Shown here piece by piece: positions 35,710 through 45,242 of a stretch of 64,000 nucleotides of DNA. This DNA comes from Tyzzerella sp. An114. GTDB taxonomy: Bacteria; Bacillota; Clostridia; Lachnospirales; Anaerotignaceae. A program made the translations under genes and the position numbers. Under the pieces are notes generated by a model that worked only from the letters and a program-made list of their open reading frames with translations, was not told the origin of the DNA and did no database searches. The stretch's first letter is position 1. Every line of letters begins with the position of its first letter. The stretch covers positions 124,001 to 188,000 of the forward strand of contig NZ_NFLT01000005.1 in assembly GCF_002161055.1 (NCBI RefSeq), read 5' to 3'.

Positions 35710-35820
35710 TATTATTTTTGCTCCTTCTTTTTTTAAAAATATTATACTTATGATTAAATAAATTTTCTATCTGTAATATATGGATATATATTTTAACAAG
35801 TCAGGCTGGTGGATTTTTAT

Positions 35821-36342
35821 ATGAATGCGATACAAAAATATTTTAAATATAGACAGAGTCTTATTGACCAGTATAAAAAAGGGGATATGACAAAAAGAGA
35901 ATATCTTAAAATGAATTATGATGAAGTTATGAATAATGACATAAGACCTTTTAAAAATATAGATACTGTTGAAAAAGCTTTATATAACTATCAATATTAT
36001 AATGCCCTTGCAAAGCAAATGAAATCAATTAGCACTGAAAGAGGCATGGATTTTGAACTTAAAAATGATTATAGAGAGAAATCAGATTACTATTATTACA
36101 AAAAAGATAAAGCTACAATGAAAGTGTTAAATATGCTTGATTATAGAAATATGGAAGCATATTTTGTAAAGGTACGTTCAAAATATTTAAAAGGAAAGCT
36201 TTTTGAGATAGTTATACCTGACCATGATGTTATACTCCACTCTACAAATACTCTCATATTAAAAAATCTTAGAGATGAGGGAGTATTTACTGAGGGAAGC
36301 AGAATATCTCTTATAGATGAATATATAAATCATAGATACTAG
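35821..36342 (+). CDS. Hypothetical protein (possibly DUF6648)
   Basis: A 173-residue soluble, Tyr- and Lys-rich protein. It is mostly helical with no catalytic motif; typical phrases are YKKGDMTKREYLKMNYDEV and RNMEAYFVKVRSKYLKG. It resembles a conserved Clostridia family of unknown function, which I recall as DUF6648 with low certainty. The frame allows a GTG at 35809, but the ATG at 35821 has GGTGG 8 nt upstream. It is 13 nt before the CYTH gene and is co-transcribed with it. Confidence 0.6.
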   Translation: MNAIQKYFKYRQSLIDQYKKGDMTKREYLKMNYDEVMNNDIRPFKNIDTVEKALYNYQYYNALAKQMKSISTERGMDFELKNDYREKSDYYYYKKDKATMKVLNMLDYRNMEAYFVKVRSKYLKGKLFEIVIPDHDVILHSTNTLILKNLRDEGVFTEGSRISLIDEYINHRY

Positions 36343-36355
36343 GGAGGAATTTTGA

Positions 36356-36811
36356 ATGGAAATAGAAAGAAAATTTACTGTTAAAAAAATTCCTGATAAT
36401 TTGGAAAATTTTGAATGTATAAATATGGAACAATGTTATATATCAACAAGTCCCACAATACGTTTAAGACGTGAAAATGATAATTTTGTTTTGACAGTAA
36501 AGGGAAGTGGTCTTGTTTCAAGAGAGGAATTTGAACTTTTGATAACAAAAGAACAGTATGAAAAACTTTTGAATAAAAGAGAAACACCTTTTGTTAAAAA
36601 GAAAAGATATAAAATACCTATTAAAAATGGACTTGTAGCGGAGCTTGATATATATGAAGGAGAGCTTTTAGGTCTTTTAACAGTTGAAGTTGAGTTTGAA
36701 AGTGAAAAAGAAGCTATTGAATTTATTCCTCCTGAATGGTTTGATAAAGATGTGACTATGGACGGAAGATATAAAAATACAAGTTTATCATTATATGGAA
36801 TACCAAAATAA
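36356..36811 (+). CDS. CYTH domain protein (triphosphatase/adenylate cyclase fold)
   Basis: A 151-residue protein covering one CYTH domain. The signature MEIERKF (EXEXK) is at the N-terminus; conserved basic strands include TIRLRRENDNFVLTVKG, followed by KKKRYKIP and LLTVEVEFES. Family members bind triphosphate groups with divalent metal and usually hydrolyse inorganic or organic triphosphates. GGGAGG precedes the ATG. It is co-transcribed with the preceding unknown gene. Confidence 0.88.
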   Translation: MEIERKFTVKKIPDNLENFECINMEQCYISTSPTIRLRRENDNFVLTVKGSGLVSREEFELLITKEQYEKLLNKRETPFVKKKRYKIPIKNGLVAELDIYEGELLGLLTVEVEFESEKEAIEFIPPEWFDKDVTMDGRYKNTSLSLYGIPK

Positions 36812-36833
36812 AAGCCTTTTATAAGGCTTTTTT
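36811..36833 (+). terminator. Intrinsic terminator of the CYTH gene
   Basis: GCCTT and AAGGC around TTAT, with flanking A- and T-runs, starting at the last base of the CYTH stop codon. Confidence 0.85.
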
Positions 36834-37023
36834 GTTGTCAAAAAATAAATATTACAAAAAATTCCAATTTAATATAATAAATATTATATTACAACCATGA
36901 TAAAATAATAAAAATGGTAAAAAGTGTAAAAAACAAAAATAAACAGTAATTTTATGGTATTTCTATTATATTGCAAAACATATTTTTATAACTTATAATA
37001 ATCCTTGTAGTAAATATTTTCCA

Positions 37024-37046
37024 ATTTTACAATATAAATGTAAAAT
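37024..37046. promoter_or_regulatory. Palindrome upstream of spo0A
   Basis: ATTTTACA and TGTAAAAT are perfect 8-bp arms with a 7-nt spacer, 36 nt before the spo0A start. The 270-nt gap upstream has no ORF, no TGTCGAA-type 0A box that I can see and no clear sigma-H promoter. The palindrome is a candidate operator only. Confidence 0.4.
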
Positions 37047-37082
37047 GATGTTTAATATAATATATATACTGGAGGGATTATT

Positions 37083-37874
37083 TTGAATAATGGAAAAATA
37101 AAGGTTCTTTTAGCTGATGATAACAAGGACTTTTGCGACATTGTAAGTAATTATATCAATAAACAAGAAGATATGGAAGTTTGTAAAACTGTATATGATG
37201 GCATAGAAGCTTTTAATAAAATACAAGAACTTAAACCTGATATAGCCATTATAGATGGAATTATGCCTCGTCTTGATGGACTTGGAGTTTTGGAAAAATT
37301 GCAAAAACAGGGAGCCAATATGCCTGTTTGTATCATTATTTCAGCTATAAGTCAAGAAAAAATAACCCAAAGAGCCGTTGAATTGGGTGCATCTTATTAT
37401 ATTGTAAAACCTTTTGATATGGAATCACTTTGTAGAAGAATACGTCAGCTTATGAGTGAAAAACCTGTTATAAAACCTTCTGTTTCATACAATGGCATAA
37501 AAATGACAGGAAATACTCAATATGACCTTGAAACAAAAGTTACTAATATTTTACATGAAATAGGAGTTCCTGCACATATAAGAGGTTATCACTATATGAG
37601 AGAAGCAATAATAATGAGTGTTAACGATATGGACGTACTTAACTATATAACAAAGGAACTTTACCCTTCAATAGCTAAAAAGTGTAATACAACACCTTCT
37701 CGTGTTGAAAGAGCAATACGCCATGCCATAGAGGTTGCATGGAGTAGAGGAAAAATTGATGCCATAGATGCTCTTTTTGGATATACAATAGATAATCACA
37801 AAGGAAAACCTACAAATAGTGAGTTTATCGCTCTCATAGCTGATATGCTTAGACTTGAGCAGAAAGCAGTTTGA
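37083..37874 (+). CDS. spo0A: Sporulation master regulator Spo0A
   Basis: A 263-residue response regulator that controls entry into sporulation. The receiver has the acidic pair Asp12-Asp13 (LLADDN), phospho-acceptor Asp58 (AIIDGIMP), a Ser switch and the conserved Lys in IVKPFD. The Spo0A-C domain carries [15 protein letters not shown], the recognition helix [15 protein letters not shown] and the end [18 protein letters not shown]. The start is TTG at 37083 after GGAGGG. It is not next to spoIVB as in many Clostridia and Bacilli; spoIVB lies about 20 kb away. Confidence 0.96.
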   Translation: MNNGKIKVLLADDNKDFCDIVSNYINKQEDMEVCKTVYDGIEAFNKIQELKPDIAIIDGIMPRLDGLGVLEKLQKQGANMPVCIIISAISQEKITQRAVELGASYYIVKPFDMESLCRRIRQLMSEKPVIKPSVSYNGIKMTGNTQYDLETKVTNILHEIGVPAHIRGYHYMREAIIMSVNDMDVLNYITKELYPSIAKKCNTTPSRVERAIRHAIEVAWSRGKIDAIDALFGYTIDNHKGKPTNSEFIALIADMLRLEQKAV

Positions 37875-37880
37875 TATTTA

Positions 37881-37918
37881 ATAATAGACGGATATAAAAT
37901 ATCCGTCTATTATTTTTT
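37881..37918 (+). terminator. Intrinsic terminator of spo0A
   Basis: ATAATAGACGGATAT pairs with ATATCCGTCTATTAT and runs into T6. Its T-run overlaps the lysine codons ending the convergent XRE gene. Confidence 0.9.
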
Positions 37919-38197
37919 CTTTTTACTGTCAAAATATTCCACTAGCTCATATATAATATTTATTTCATCTTCATCAAAATTATCAAGATTTATACTCATT
38001 TTATTTTCTATTCCAAGTATATAATCGCTTGAAACATGAAAAATTTTTGCAAATTTTACTATATATTGTGTCGTCGGTGTGGATAAACCGCTTTCCCATG
38101 CATTTATACTTGACCGAGTAACGTTAAGTTTACGTGCAAGTTCTGCTTGTGAAATACCACTTTTTATTCTTAGTGATTTTATTCTGTCGGAAAGCAT
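37910..38197 (-). CDS. XRE family helix-turn-helix regulator
   Basis: A 95-residue DNA-binding protein. The helix-turn-helix occupies about residues 5-60 (IKSGISQAELARKLNVTRSSINAWESG, then IVKFAKIFHVSSDYILGI), followed by a short acidic tail ending in four lysines. It resembles small repressors such as SinR or phage-type regulators. GGAGG precedes the ATG on the minus strand. It diverges from a small membrane protein gene whose promoter carries a palindrome, the likely target. Confidence 0.9.
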   Translation of the reverse strand: MLSDRIKSLRIKSGISQAELARKLNVTRSSINAWESGLSTPTTQYIVKFAKIFHVSSDYILGIENKMSINLDNFDEDEINIIYELVEYFDSKKKK

Positions 38198-38283
38198 TTT
38201 AAATTACCTCCTTAAAAGTTTGTATGTATTTATTCTAATAAAATAATGATGGATAATTCATTATCATTATATGTATAGTTTAA

Positions 38284-38326
38284 TTGACAACTTGTTGTTG
38301 ACAAATAAAATGTATTACTTTATAAT
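38284..38326 (+). promoter_or_regulatory. Consensus promoter with overlapping palindromic operator
   Basis: The promoter is TTGACA at 38298-38303 and TATAAT at 38321-38326 with exactly 17 bp between. The palindrome ACAACTTGTTGT (38287-38298) abuts the -35, and TTGACAA is repeated at 38284-38290 and 38298-38304. Both features lie between the XRE gene and the membrane protein gene and suggest repression by the XRE protein. Confidence 0.65.
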
Positions 38327-38405
38327 TTTAATAAAGATTACATTTTGTGTATAATAGCATGTTTGTTTAATTAAAAGTAATTTTATAGTTTTTTGGAGAC
38401 TTAAT

Positions 38406-39050
38406 ATGATACTATATTTTAATAAAAAATACAAAAAAATAACTTTTTTAAAAAATGATTGCTATGAAAAAAGTTTTAATAGAAAGTTTTTAATTTCTAT
38501 TATATTTATGATATTTATAATAGTGTCCGTGTTTATTTTTTTATACACAAAAATGATTTATCCTCAAAAAATTTATCTTGAAGCTATTAATTTTCTAAAC
38601 CAAGGAAAATATATAGAAGCAGAAAGGCTTTTTGATATTATACCTGAATATGAAAATTCTAGTAAAATAAAAGAACAGATGAAATATGAAAAGTTTTTCC
38701 TTAAATGTTTTAATAATGCTGATGAGTTTGAAGAACATAATAATGATATTAAAATAAACAATGTTGAGTTTTTTTATGATAATGAAGGAAATTTTTATTG
38801 TATAGCTAATTATGTATTAAAACAATCTATGGATAGCAATATGAAAGGATATATTGTTTTTGATGGAGAATATAATTATATTGGAAAATGCTCTAAAATT
38901 AATGTAAAAAGATTGAAAAGTGATGATGAAAAGTATATATCAAATCTTATAAATGAAGTTTATAATACATACCAAAAAACAACTATGGGAGTTAATATTG
39001 ATAGAGTAAATAATTTAATAAAAAGTGGTAATTATGAAAATATACCATAA
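38406..39050 (+). CDS. Small membrane-anchored protein with TPR-like segment
   Basis: A 214-residue protein with a basic N-terminal cytoplasmic stretch, one transmembrane helix (about residues 29-52) and an extracytoplasmic part. Residues about 59-85 (YLEAINFLNQGKYIEAERLF) look like one tetratricopeptide-type helical hairpin. No known function. It sits behind a consensus promoter divergent from the XRE regulator and is closed by a terminator. It may be the regulated partner of that repressor. Confidence 0.6.
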   Translation: MILYFNKKYKKITFLKNDCYEKSFNRKFLISIIFMIFIIVSVFIFLYTKMIYPQKIYLEAINFLNQGKYIEAERLFDIIPEYENSSKIKEQMKYEKFFLKCFNNADEFEEHNNDIKINNVEFFYDNEGNFYCIANYVLKQSMDSNMKGYIVFDGEYNYIGKCSKINVKRLKSDDEKYISNLINEVYNTYQKTTMGVNIDRVNNLIKSGNYENIP

Positions 39051-39089
39051 AAAAAGAATTTCTGTTTTTTTACAGAAATTCTTTTTTTA
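39051..39089 (+). terminator. Intrinsic terminator
   Basis: AAAAGAATTTCTGT pairs with ACAGAAATTCTTTT and ends in T7, directly after the stop codon. Confidence 0.92.
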
Positions 39090-39173
39090 TATATTTACAA
39101 AATATAAAATCACAGACACAAACTATAAATTTGCGTATTATTTATTAGACTAAATAATTTAAGGTGATAAAAT

Positions 39174-39359
39174 ATGGATAAAAAACTTTGTCTGTCTGAA
39201 AATAAAATAATAGGTGGTGTATGTGGAGGTATAGCAGAGTATTTTGATTTTGAACCGTCCCTTGTTAGAATAGTTTGGGTTTTGATGTTTTTTTTAATTT
39301 CTGTTTTTATGATAGTGTTATATTTTGTGTGTTGGGCAATATTACCTTCAAAAAAATAA
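39174..39359 (+). CDS. PspC domain protein
   Basis: A 61-residue protein that is a single PspC domain: LCLSENKIIGGVCGGIAEYF followed by one long hydrophobic helix and the ending CWAILPSKK. PspC proteins sit in the membrane and take part in envelope stress sensing. An AAGGTG site precedes the ATG. No other psp gene is nearby. Confidence 0.9.
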   Translation: MDKKLCLSENKIIGGVCGGIAEYFDFEPSLVRIVWVLMFFLISVFMIVLYFVCWAILPSKK

Positions 39360-39397
39360 AGAGTATAGGTTTTTTATCCTATACTCTTTATTTTTTT
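39358..39397. terminator. Bidirectional intrinsic terminator
   Basis: AAAGAGTATAGG pairs with CCTATACTCTTT around a T-rich loop, between the convergent PspC and DUF4364 genes. Confidence 0.9.
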
Positions 39398-39987
39398 AAT
39401 GCTTTGTCAAAATCTATTGTTTCTGGCAAAGTTATTTTTTTTATGGGAATTTCTTTATTTGAAATCATAGCAGTAAATATTGAACCGTAAAGTTTGTTAA
39501 CATTCTTTTTCCAATTAGAACACATAAGTCTTGCCTGTTCTTTTGAAGGTACGGAAACATTTATTTCCATAAGACATACACCTTCACTGTCATATATACC
39601 GCATTTTACACTATATTCATTGTTAAGCTCCAAAAAATAGTTTGCTGTGACTTCATATTCAGCTTTTATTCTTTTACCGTTTTCATGAACATATGAAATA
39701 ATATCATTTTTAGCCGCAGGTGAGATATGCTTTATAAATATGCTAAGAACTTCTGTACCTTCGTCTGTAAGAGAATATCTTGTGGTATTATTCTCTTTTT
39801 GTTGGTCAAGAAAACCTGATTCAACAAGCTCCGAAAGATACTGCTGTGCATTGAAATAATTTATGTAGTTTTTTTCAAGAAGAAATTGGCAAATCTCACT
39901 GTTTGAGAGAGCTATACCCATTTTTTCAATAAGATATAATATTATAAGCTTATCTTCTGCAAGTCTTCGTAGCTTATTATTAGACAT
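39388..39987 (-). CDS. DUF4364 family protein (winged-helix-like)
   Basis: A 199-residue protein. The N-terminal half looks like a PadR/winged helix (LYLIEKMGIALSNSEICQFLLEKNYINYF, then TRYSLTDEGTEVLSIF); the C-terminal half is a mixed alpha/beta domain (LMEINVSVPSKEQARLMCSNW). This arrangement fits the DUF4364 family of Clostridia, whose function is not known but is probably regulatory. Single gene. Confidence 0.8.
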   Translation of the reverse strand: MSNNKLRRLAEDKLIILYLIEKMGIALSNSEICQFLLEKNYINYFNAQQYLSELVESGFLDQQKENNTTRYSLTDEGTEVLSIFIKHISPAAKNDIISYVHENGKRIKAEYEVTANYFLELNNEYSVKCGIYDSEGVCLMEINVSVPSKEQARLMCSNWKKNVNKLYGSIFTAMISNKEIPIKKITLPETIDFDKALKK

Positions 39988-40067
39988 TTTAAAACACTCC
40001 CGGTTACATAAAATACATTATAGCTATATTATTATATAATACTTTTAATATATAGACAAATAAATTT

Positions 40068-40994
40068 CTACATTTTTTTTAATTTTTTTCCTTGAAATGA
40101 ATTGTTTTTACGCATTTTTTTGTGAATGAGATTTAGAGTTCCTCTTTTATCAAGGCTCCAAAGAGGTTCAATAAGATTTTCACGATTTCCATCACCTGTT
40201 AAACGATGTATGACAACATTTTCAGGTATATTTTCAATAGCTTCAATTATAATATCTGTGTATTCTTCTTGACTAAGTATATGAAATCCTTTGTTAATAT
40301 AATAGCTATAAAGTCGGGAGTCTCTTAAAACATGAAGAAGTTGAAGTTTTATTCCGTCAATAGGGAAAGAGGTAACATATTTTACAGTATTAATCATATC
40401 TTCATGGCTTTCATTGGGAAGTCCTAATATTGTATGAACAACAACTTCTATATTTCTATTTTTAAGTTCTTTTATAGCTTTTTCAAAAATATCATTTGTA
40501 TATCCTCGATTTATAAATTTTGCTGTTTCTTCATTTGCTGTCTGAAAACCTAATTCAACCCATAAATATGTTTTTTCATTAATTTCAGATAAAAGTTCAA
40601 GAACATCTTCAGGCAAACAATCAGGACGTGTAGCTATGGCTATTCCGCATATATCATCACAGTTAATAGCTTCATAATATTTCTTTCTAAGGTCGGAAAC
40701 AGAGCTGTATGTGTTTGTGTAGGACTGAAAATAGGCAATATATTTTGCATTTTTCCATTTTTTCGCTGTCTGTTCTTTTCCTTTTTCTATCTGTTCTCTT
40801 ATGGGCATTATACGACTTTCTGCAAAGTCTCCAGAGCCCTTTGAGCTACAAAATATACATCCACCAAAACTTTTCGTTCCGTCTCTGTTGGGACAAGTAA
40901 AACCACCATCTATTGATATTTTTGCAATTTTTGTTCCGAATTTATTTTTAAGACTATAATTTAAAGAATTATACGGCTTATCGCCCCAAAGCAT
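40068..40994 (-). CDS. TIGR01212-type radical SAM protein (YtqA-like)
   Basis: A 308-residue radical SAM enzyme. The cluster-binding cysteines are in CPNRDGTKSFGGCIFCSS, which has the wide first spacing typical of this subgroup. Later family phrases are AYFQSYTNTYSSV, LPEDVLELL and VVHTILGLPNESHEDM. The reaction is not known. The frame extends to a TTG at 41009, but the ATG at 40994 follows GGGGGT and gives the usual MLWGDKPYNSL start. It is 39 nt downstream of a small unknown gene. Confidence 0.88.
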   Translation of the reverse strand: MLWGDKPYNSLNYSLKNKFGTKIAKISIDGGFTCPNRDGTKSFGGCIFCSSKGSGDFAESRIMPIREQIEKGKEQTAKKWKNAKYIAYFQSYTNTYSSVSDLRKKYYEAINCDDICGIAIATRPDCLPEDVLELLSEINEKTYLWVELGFQTANEETAKFINRGYTNDIFEKAIKELKNRNIEVVVHTILGLPNESHEDMINTVKYVTSFPIDGIKLQLLHVLRDSRLYSYYINKGFHILSQEEYTDIIIEAIENIPENVVIHRLTGDGNRENLIEPLWSLDKRGTLNLIHKKMRKNNSFQGKKLKKM

Positions 40995-41033
40995 AATATA
41001 TACCCCCAAATTTTAAATAAATTATATTATATT

Positions 41034-41459
41034 CTAAATCCTTTCAAGTATAAAGTCAAAATTTGAATTTTCTTCTCTTATTTTTTGACATAGCTCAACA
41101 AGATTTTTAAATTGTATATCTGATTTTAAAAGTCGTAATTCTTTTATAAAATTAACTTTGCATTCTCTCTTAAATTCTTCACAAAAAATTTCTGCTTCTC
41201 TTTCTGATTTACTGTATAATGCTGACATAAAAATTTCATGGCTTTTGTCTGTCAAAGAAAAGGGAATACAGTCTTCTATTTCTTCCATAAGTTCTTTTAT
41301 TGTTTTGTTGTTTATTTTTTCATTTTCCATATAGGAATAAAATGAATTTTCATCAATAAATATTACATTTTGTAGTGTTTTATAAGGATAATCCCATATA
41401 AAATTCCTTATTGATAAAAGTATGTCGTTAAGCCTTTCAAATGTTACTGTTTTTTTCAT
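41034..41459 (-). CDS. Hypothetical protein, helical
   Basis: A 141-residue soluble protein rich in Glu, Lys, Ile and Phe, predicted helical, with no motif I recognise (for example IKELMEEIEDCIPFSL, SEREAEIFCEEFKRECK). GGAGG precedes the ATG on the minus strand. It is upstream of the radical SAM gene in the same direction with a short gap, so co-transcription is likely. Confidence 0.6.
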   Translation of the reverse strand: MKKTVTFERLNDILLSIRNFIWDYPYKTLQNVIFIDENSFYSYMENEKINNKTIKELMEEIEDCIPFSLTDKSHEIFMSALYSKSEREAEIFCEEFKRECKVNFIKELRLLKSDIQFKNLVELCQKIREENSNFDFILERI

Positions 41460-41521
41460 GAAAAGACCTCCTTGTATATAGTAATATTTACACTAAAAAA
41501 ATAAATAAACTCTGTAATAGG

Positions 41522-41606
41522 TGGAATTTTGTACGCCGTATAAGGAATATTTATGGAAAGTATAAGACACTTTCTATTGTAAAATTAACTATTTTAGTAA
41601 TATAAT
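41522..41606 (+). promoter_or_regulatory. gdhA upstream region: promoter and TGGAATTTTGTA/GCCGTATA elements
   Basis: A likely promoter is TTGTAA at 41577-41582 and TATAAT at 41601-41606 (18-bp spacer). Upstream, TGGAATTTTGTA (41522-41533) and GCCGTATA (41535-41542) lie side by side. The same two words occur before the second Spo0A gene at 62781-62802 in the other order. Confidence 0.45.
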
Positions 41607-41608
41607 AG

Positions 41609-43003
<1,395 letters not shown>

Positions 43004-43073
43004 TTTAAAATTAATTGAATAGATAAGTAAATTCACTCATATCACAAAAGAAAAGTTTATAAATGTACAAAAG

Positions 43074-43106
43074 AAAAACCTCTGATATTTTATCAGAGGT
43101 TTTTAA
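43074..43106. terminator. Intrinsic terminator between gdhA and the VOC gene
   Basis: AAAAACCTCTGAT pairs with ATCAGAGGTTTTT around ATTTT, between convergent genes. Confidence 0.92.
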
Positions 43107-43117
43107 TATTTTATTTA

Positions 43118-43486
43118 TTATTTGCTAGGTACAATCTCAATCCAATAATTATCAGGGTCATTTATGAAATAAATTCCCATAGCTTCGTTGTTGTAACATA
43201 TACAGCCCATTTCTGAATGTTTTTTAAAGGCTTCTTCATAGTTGTCTGTTACAAATGCAAGATGAAATTCATTTTCTCCAAGATTATAAGGCTCTTTTCT
43301 GTCTCTAAGCCATGTAAGTTCTAAAGAAAAATCGCTTTTTCCGTCACCCATATAAACAAGAATGAAACTTCCGTCAGATGCTTCTTTTCTTCTTACTTCT
43401 TTAAGTCCTAAAGCTTCCTCATAAAATTTTATACTTTTTTCAAGGTCGAGTACATTGTAGTTGTAGTGATTAAATTTGAAATCCAT
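43118..43486 (-). CDS. VOC family protein (glyoxalase I-like)
   Basis: A 122-residue single-domain vicinal oxygen chelate protein. Metal-ligand positions appear as the His in FNHYNYNVLDLEKSI, the Glu in DFSLELTWL, the His in EFHLAFVTD and the Glu in YWIEIVPS, as in lactoylglutathione lyases. It may detoxify methylglyoxal, but the thiol cofactor in this organism is unknown. GGAGGT precedes the ATG. It lies 23 nt downstream of the His-tail gene in the same direction. Confidence 0.88.
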   Translation of the reverse strand: MDFKFNHYNYNVLDLEKSIKFYEEALGLKEVRRKEASDGSFILVYMGDGKSDFSLELTWLRDRKEPYNLGENEFHLAFVTDNYEEAFKKHSEMGCICYNNEAMGIYFINDPDNYWIEIVPSK

Positions 43487-43509
43487 AGTTTTAATACCTC
43501 CGTTTTTAA

Positions 43510-45129
43510 TTATTTATGTTCGTGGTGGTCGTGACCACAATCGCAGTCGTGATGATGGTGATGTTCGTGACCACAGTCGCAATCATGGTGATGATGATGT
43601 TCATGACCACAGTTACAATCATGGTGGTGATGATGTTCGTGACCACAATCGCAATCATGGTGATGATAATCCATTAATCCCCAATCTTCATCTTTTTCTT
43701 CTTCTGTTCTGTAATCATAACCATTGTCTGTAAATACCATTCCCGCTTTATCTACAATAAGAACTTTGTGTTCAAAATCAGGAGTATTTTCCATAGCTTC
43801 TCTTATAAGATTTATAGCCTCATCAACAGTAAATGCAGGTGGAAGTGATGAGAGAAGTAATTGCATTGAAAGTTTTCTTATTTTTGAAGGAAGTTTTGCA
43901 AAGTATTCTCTCATTGTGTTTATAAATTCATCAAATACTTTGTTTTTAAATTCCATACTTGCAGGAGGAAGATTTGTATCTATGTTAAAGTTGAATATTT
44001 CATCATTTATATCTCCATAGTACATACTTCTAACAAAGCTATCGCTCATAATACTTTTTGCTGTCTCATCAGAGAGATTTTCAAAAGAACCTACTTTCTC
44101 AATTATTTTAAGTTCTTCAGCACTTAAAGCGTTAGCCTTATCAATTATAGGTTCAAAAGCATTTTCAAGTCTTTCATTTAATGTGTCTGTGAAAGCTAAA
44201 GCTGTTTCAGAGTCTGTCTCTCCTGTTAATATTTCACATACAGAGTGATAAAGGTCACTGTACTCAAAATTATTTTCTGTAAGTTCATCAAATGTATATG
44301 ATGTATAGAAAAGTATTATGAGAGAGTTTATATCGTTGAACATCTGAGCAAAATAATCTTCAATTTTGTTAAGTGTGTCAAATACAGCGTTGAAATCTGT
44401 ATATTCCTCATCAAGTTCCTCATCACTTAATTTTTCAGATACAATATTTTTCTTTTCTGCAAGCCACTGTGCAAGCTCTGGGAAATATTTCCCGTAAGTT
44501 TCTTGATTTTCAGGGGCACAGGCAGACTCTATTGTTCTTAAAGCATTTTTAATTGACTCCTCAGACTCACCACTGAAAGCTATATTGAGAGACTCTTTTA
44601 TAATATCAAAATATTTTTCTCTAGCCATTTTCAGAGGTATACATTTTAAAAGCTGTCCCATAAAGTTTTTCTGTTGTACAGGATTTTCAGCTGTTGTTAA
44701 GAACTGTACACAGTCATTGTAAAACATATCAAATTCAATTTTTTTATCTGATACATTATCTTCACGATATTTTCTTACAGCTACTTCATCAGTTACAGGA
44801 GATGAATAAATTCCCCATGAAGCAAAATATCTATATATATTTTCATATATTTTTACTATTGATTTTTTTATATCTAAACAATCATCAAGAGAGGCTTTTA
44901 TAAACTCTTTGTCACCGTTTAATATATCCTCAAGTTTAACAATATAGTGTTTTATACCGTCTTTTATCTCTATAATGTCAGAATGAATTTCATAAGGTAT
45001 TTCGTTTTCGTCTCTTTCCATATCTTCTATGGCACTCATAAGTATAAGTAAAAGACTTCCTACAGCTTCGTTATATACATAGTCAGCAGATATTTTTTTA
45101 AGTCTTTCTTCTGTTTTTATATCAACCAT
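43510..45129 (-). CDS. Large unknown protein with His/Cys-rich metal-binding tail
   Basis: A 539-residue acidic, mainly helical protein with no signal peptide or transmembrane segment. Residues about 1-470 match no domain I recognise. The last 51 residues (489-539) hold 25 His and 8 Cys, arranged as four 12-residue units of DCDCGHEHHHHH type (the second has DCNCG, the last is DCDCGHDHHEHK). Such tails bind Ni, Zn, Co or Cu in metallochaperones and storage proteins. The gene is divergent from the cobalamin operon 113 nt away, which makes cobalt a reasonable guess. Its ATG follows GGAGAT-type sequence. Confidence 0.75.
   Translation of the reverse strand: MVDIKTEERLKKISADYVYNEAVGSLLLILMSAIEDMERDENEIPYEIHSDIIEIKDGIKHYIVKLEDILNGDKEFIKASLDDCLDIKKSIVKIYENIYRYFASWGIYSSPVTDEVAVRKYREDNVSDKKIEFDMFYNDCVQFLTTAENPVQQKNFMGQLLKCIPLKMAREKYFDIIKESLNIAFSGESEESIKNALRTIESACAPENQETYGKYFPELAQWLAEKKNIVSEKLSDEELDEEYTDFNAVFDTLNKIEDYFAQMFNDINSLIILFYTSYTFDELTENNFEYSDLYHSVCEILTGETDSETALAFTDTLNERLENAFEPIIDKANALSAEELKIIEKVGSFENLSDETAKSIMSDSFVRSMYYGDINDEIFNFNIDTNLPPASMEFKNKVFDEFINTMREYFAKLPSKIRKLSMQLLLSSLPPAFTVDEAINLIREAMENTPDFEHKVLIVDKAGMVFTDNGYDYRTEEEKDEDWGLMDYHHHDCDCGHEHHHHHDCNCGHEHHHHHDCDCGHEHHHHHDCDCGHDHHEHK
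43513..43665 (-). repeat. 36-bp tandem coding repeat (His/Cys tail)
   Basis: Four near-identical 36-bp units encode the HHHDCDCGHEHH-type tail. The units differ mainly by third-position changes (tcg/tca, cgt/tca) and one D-to-N codon, consistent with expansion by slippage or unequal crossing over under selection for the protein. Confidence 0.9.
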
Positions 45130-45157
45130 TTTGTAGATTAATCTCCTTTCAAAAAAT

Positions 45158-45186
45158 TTGTTTTTTAGATTACAATATATTATAAT
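45158..45186 (+). promoter_or_regulatory. Promoter of the cobalamin operon
   Basis: TTGTTT at 45158-45163 and TATAAT at 45181-45186, 17-bp spacer, about 55 nt before cobQ. The leader is too short to hold a cobalamin riboswitch and no B12-box sequence is visible. Confidence 0.6.
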
Positions 45187-45242
45187 TCAATATGAATTTA
45201 ATAACAATATAAACATTTTAATATATAAATCGGAGAAATGGT

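Noticed and set aside
3986-37039. Shared 17-mer AATTTTACAATATAAAT before the DUF1275 gene and spo0A
   Set aside because: Almost entirely A and T; such matches are expected between AT-rich gaps, and the palindrome exists only at the spo0A copy.
43513-43665. 36-bp direct repeats that might be read as a CRISPR array
   Set aside because: The units are contiguous without spacers and encode the His/Cys tail in frame; no cas gene is present.
43476-43733. Plus-strand ORF with repeated His-Asp-Arg-Asn text
   Set aside because: It is the antisense of the His/Cys tail repeat and has no ribosome binding site or homology of its own.
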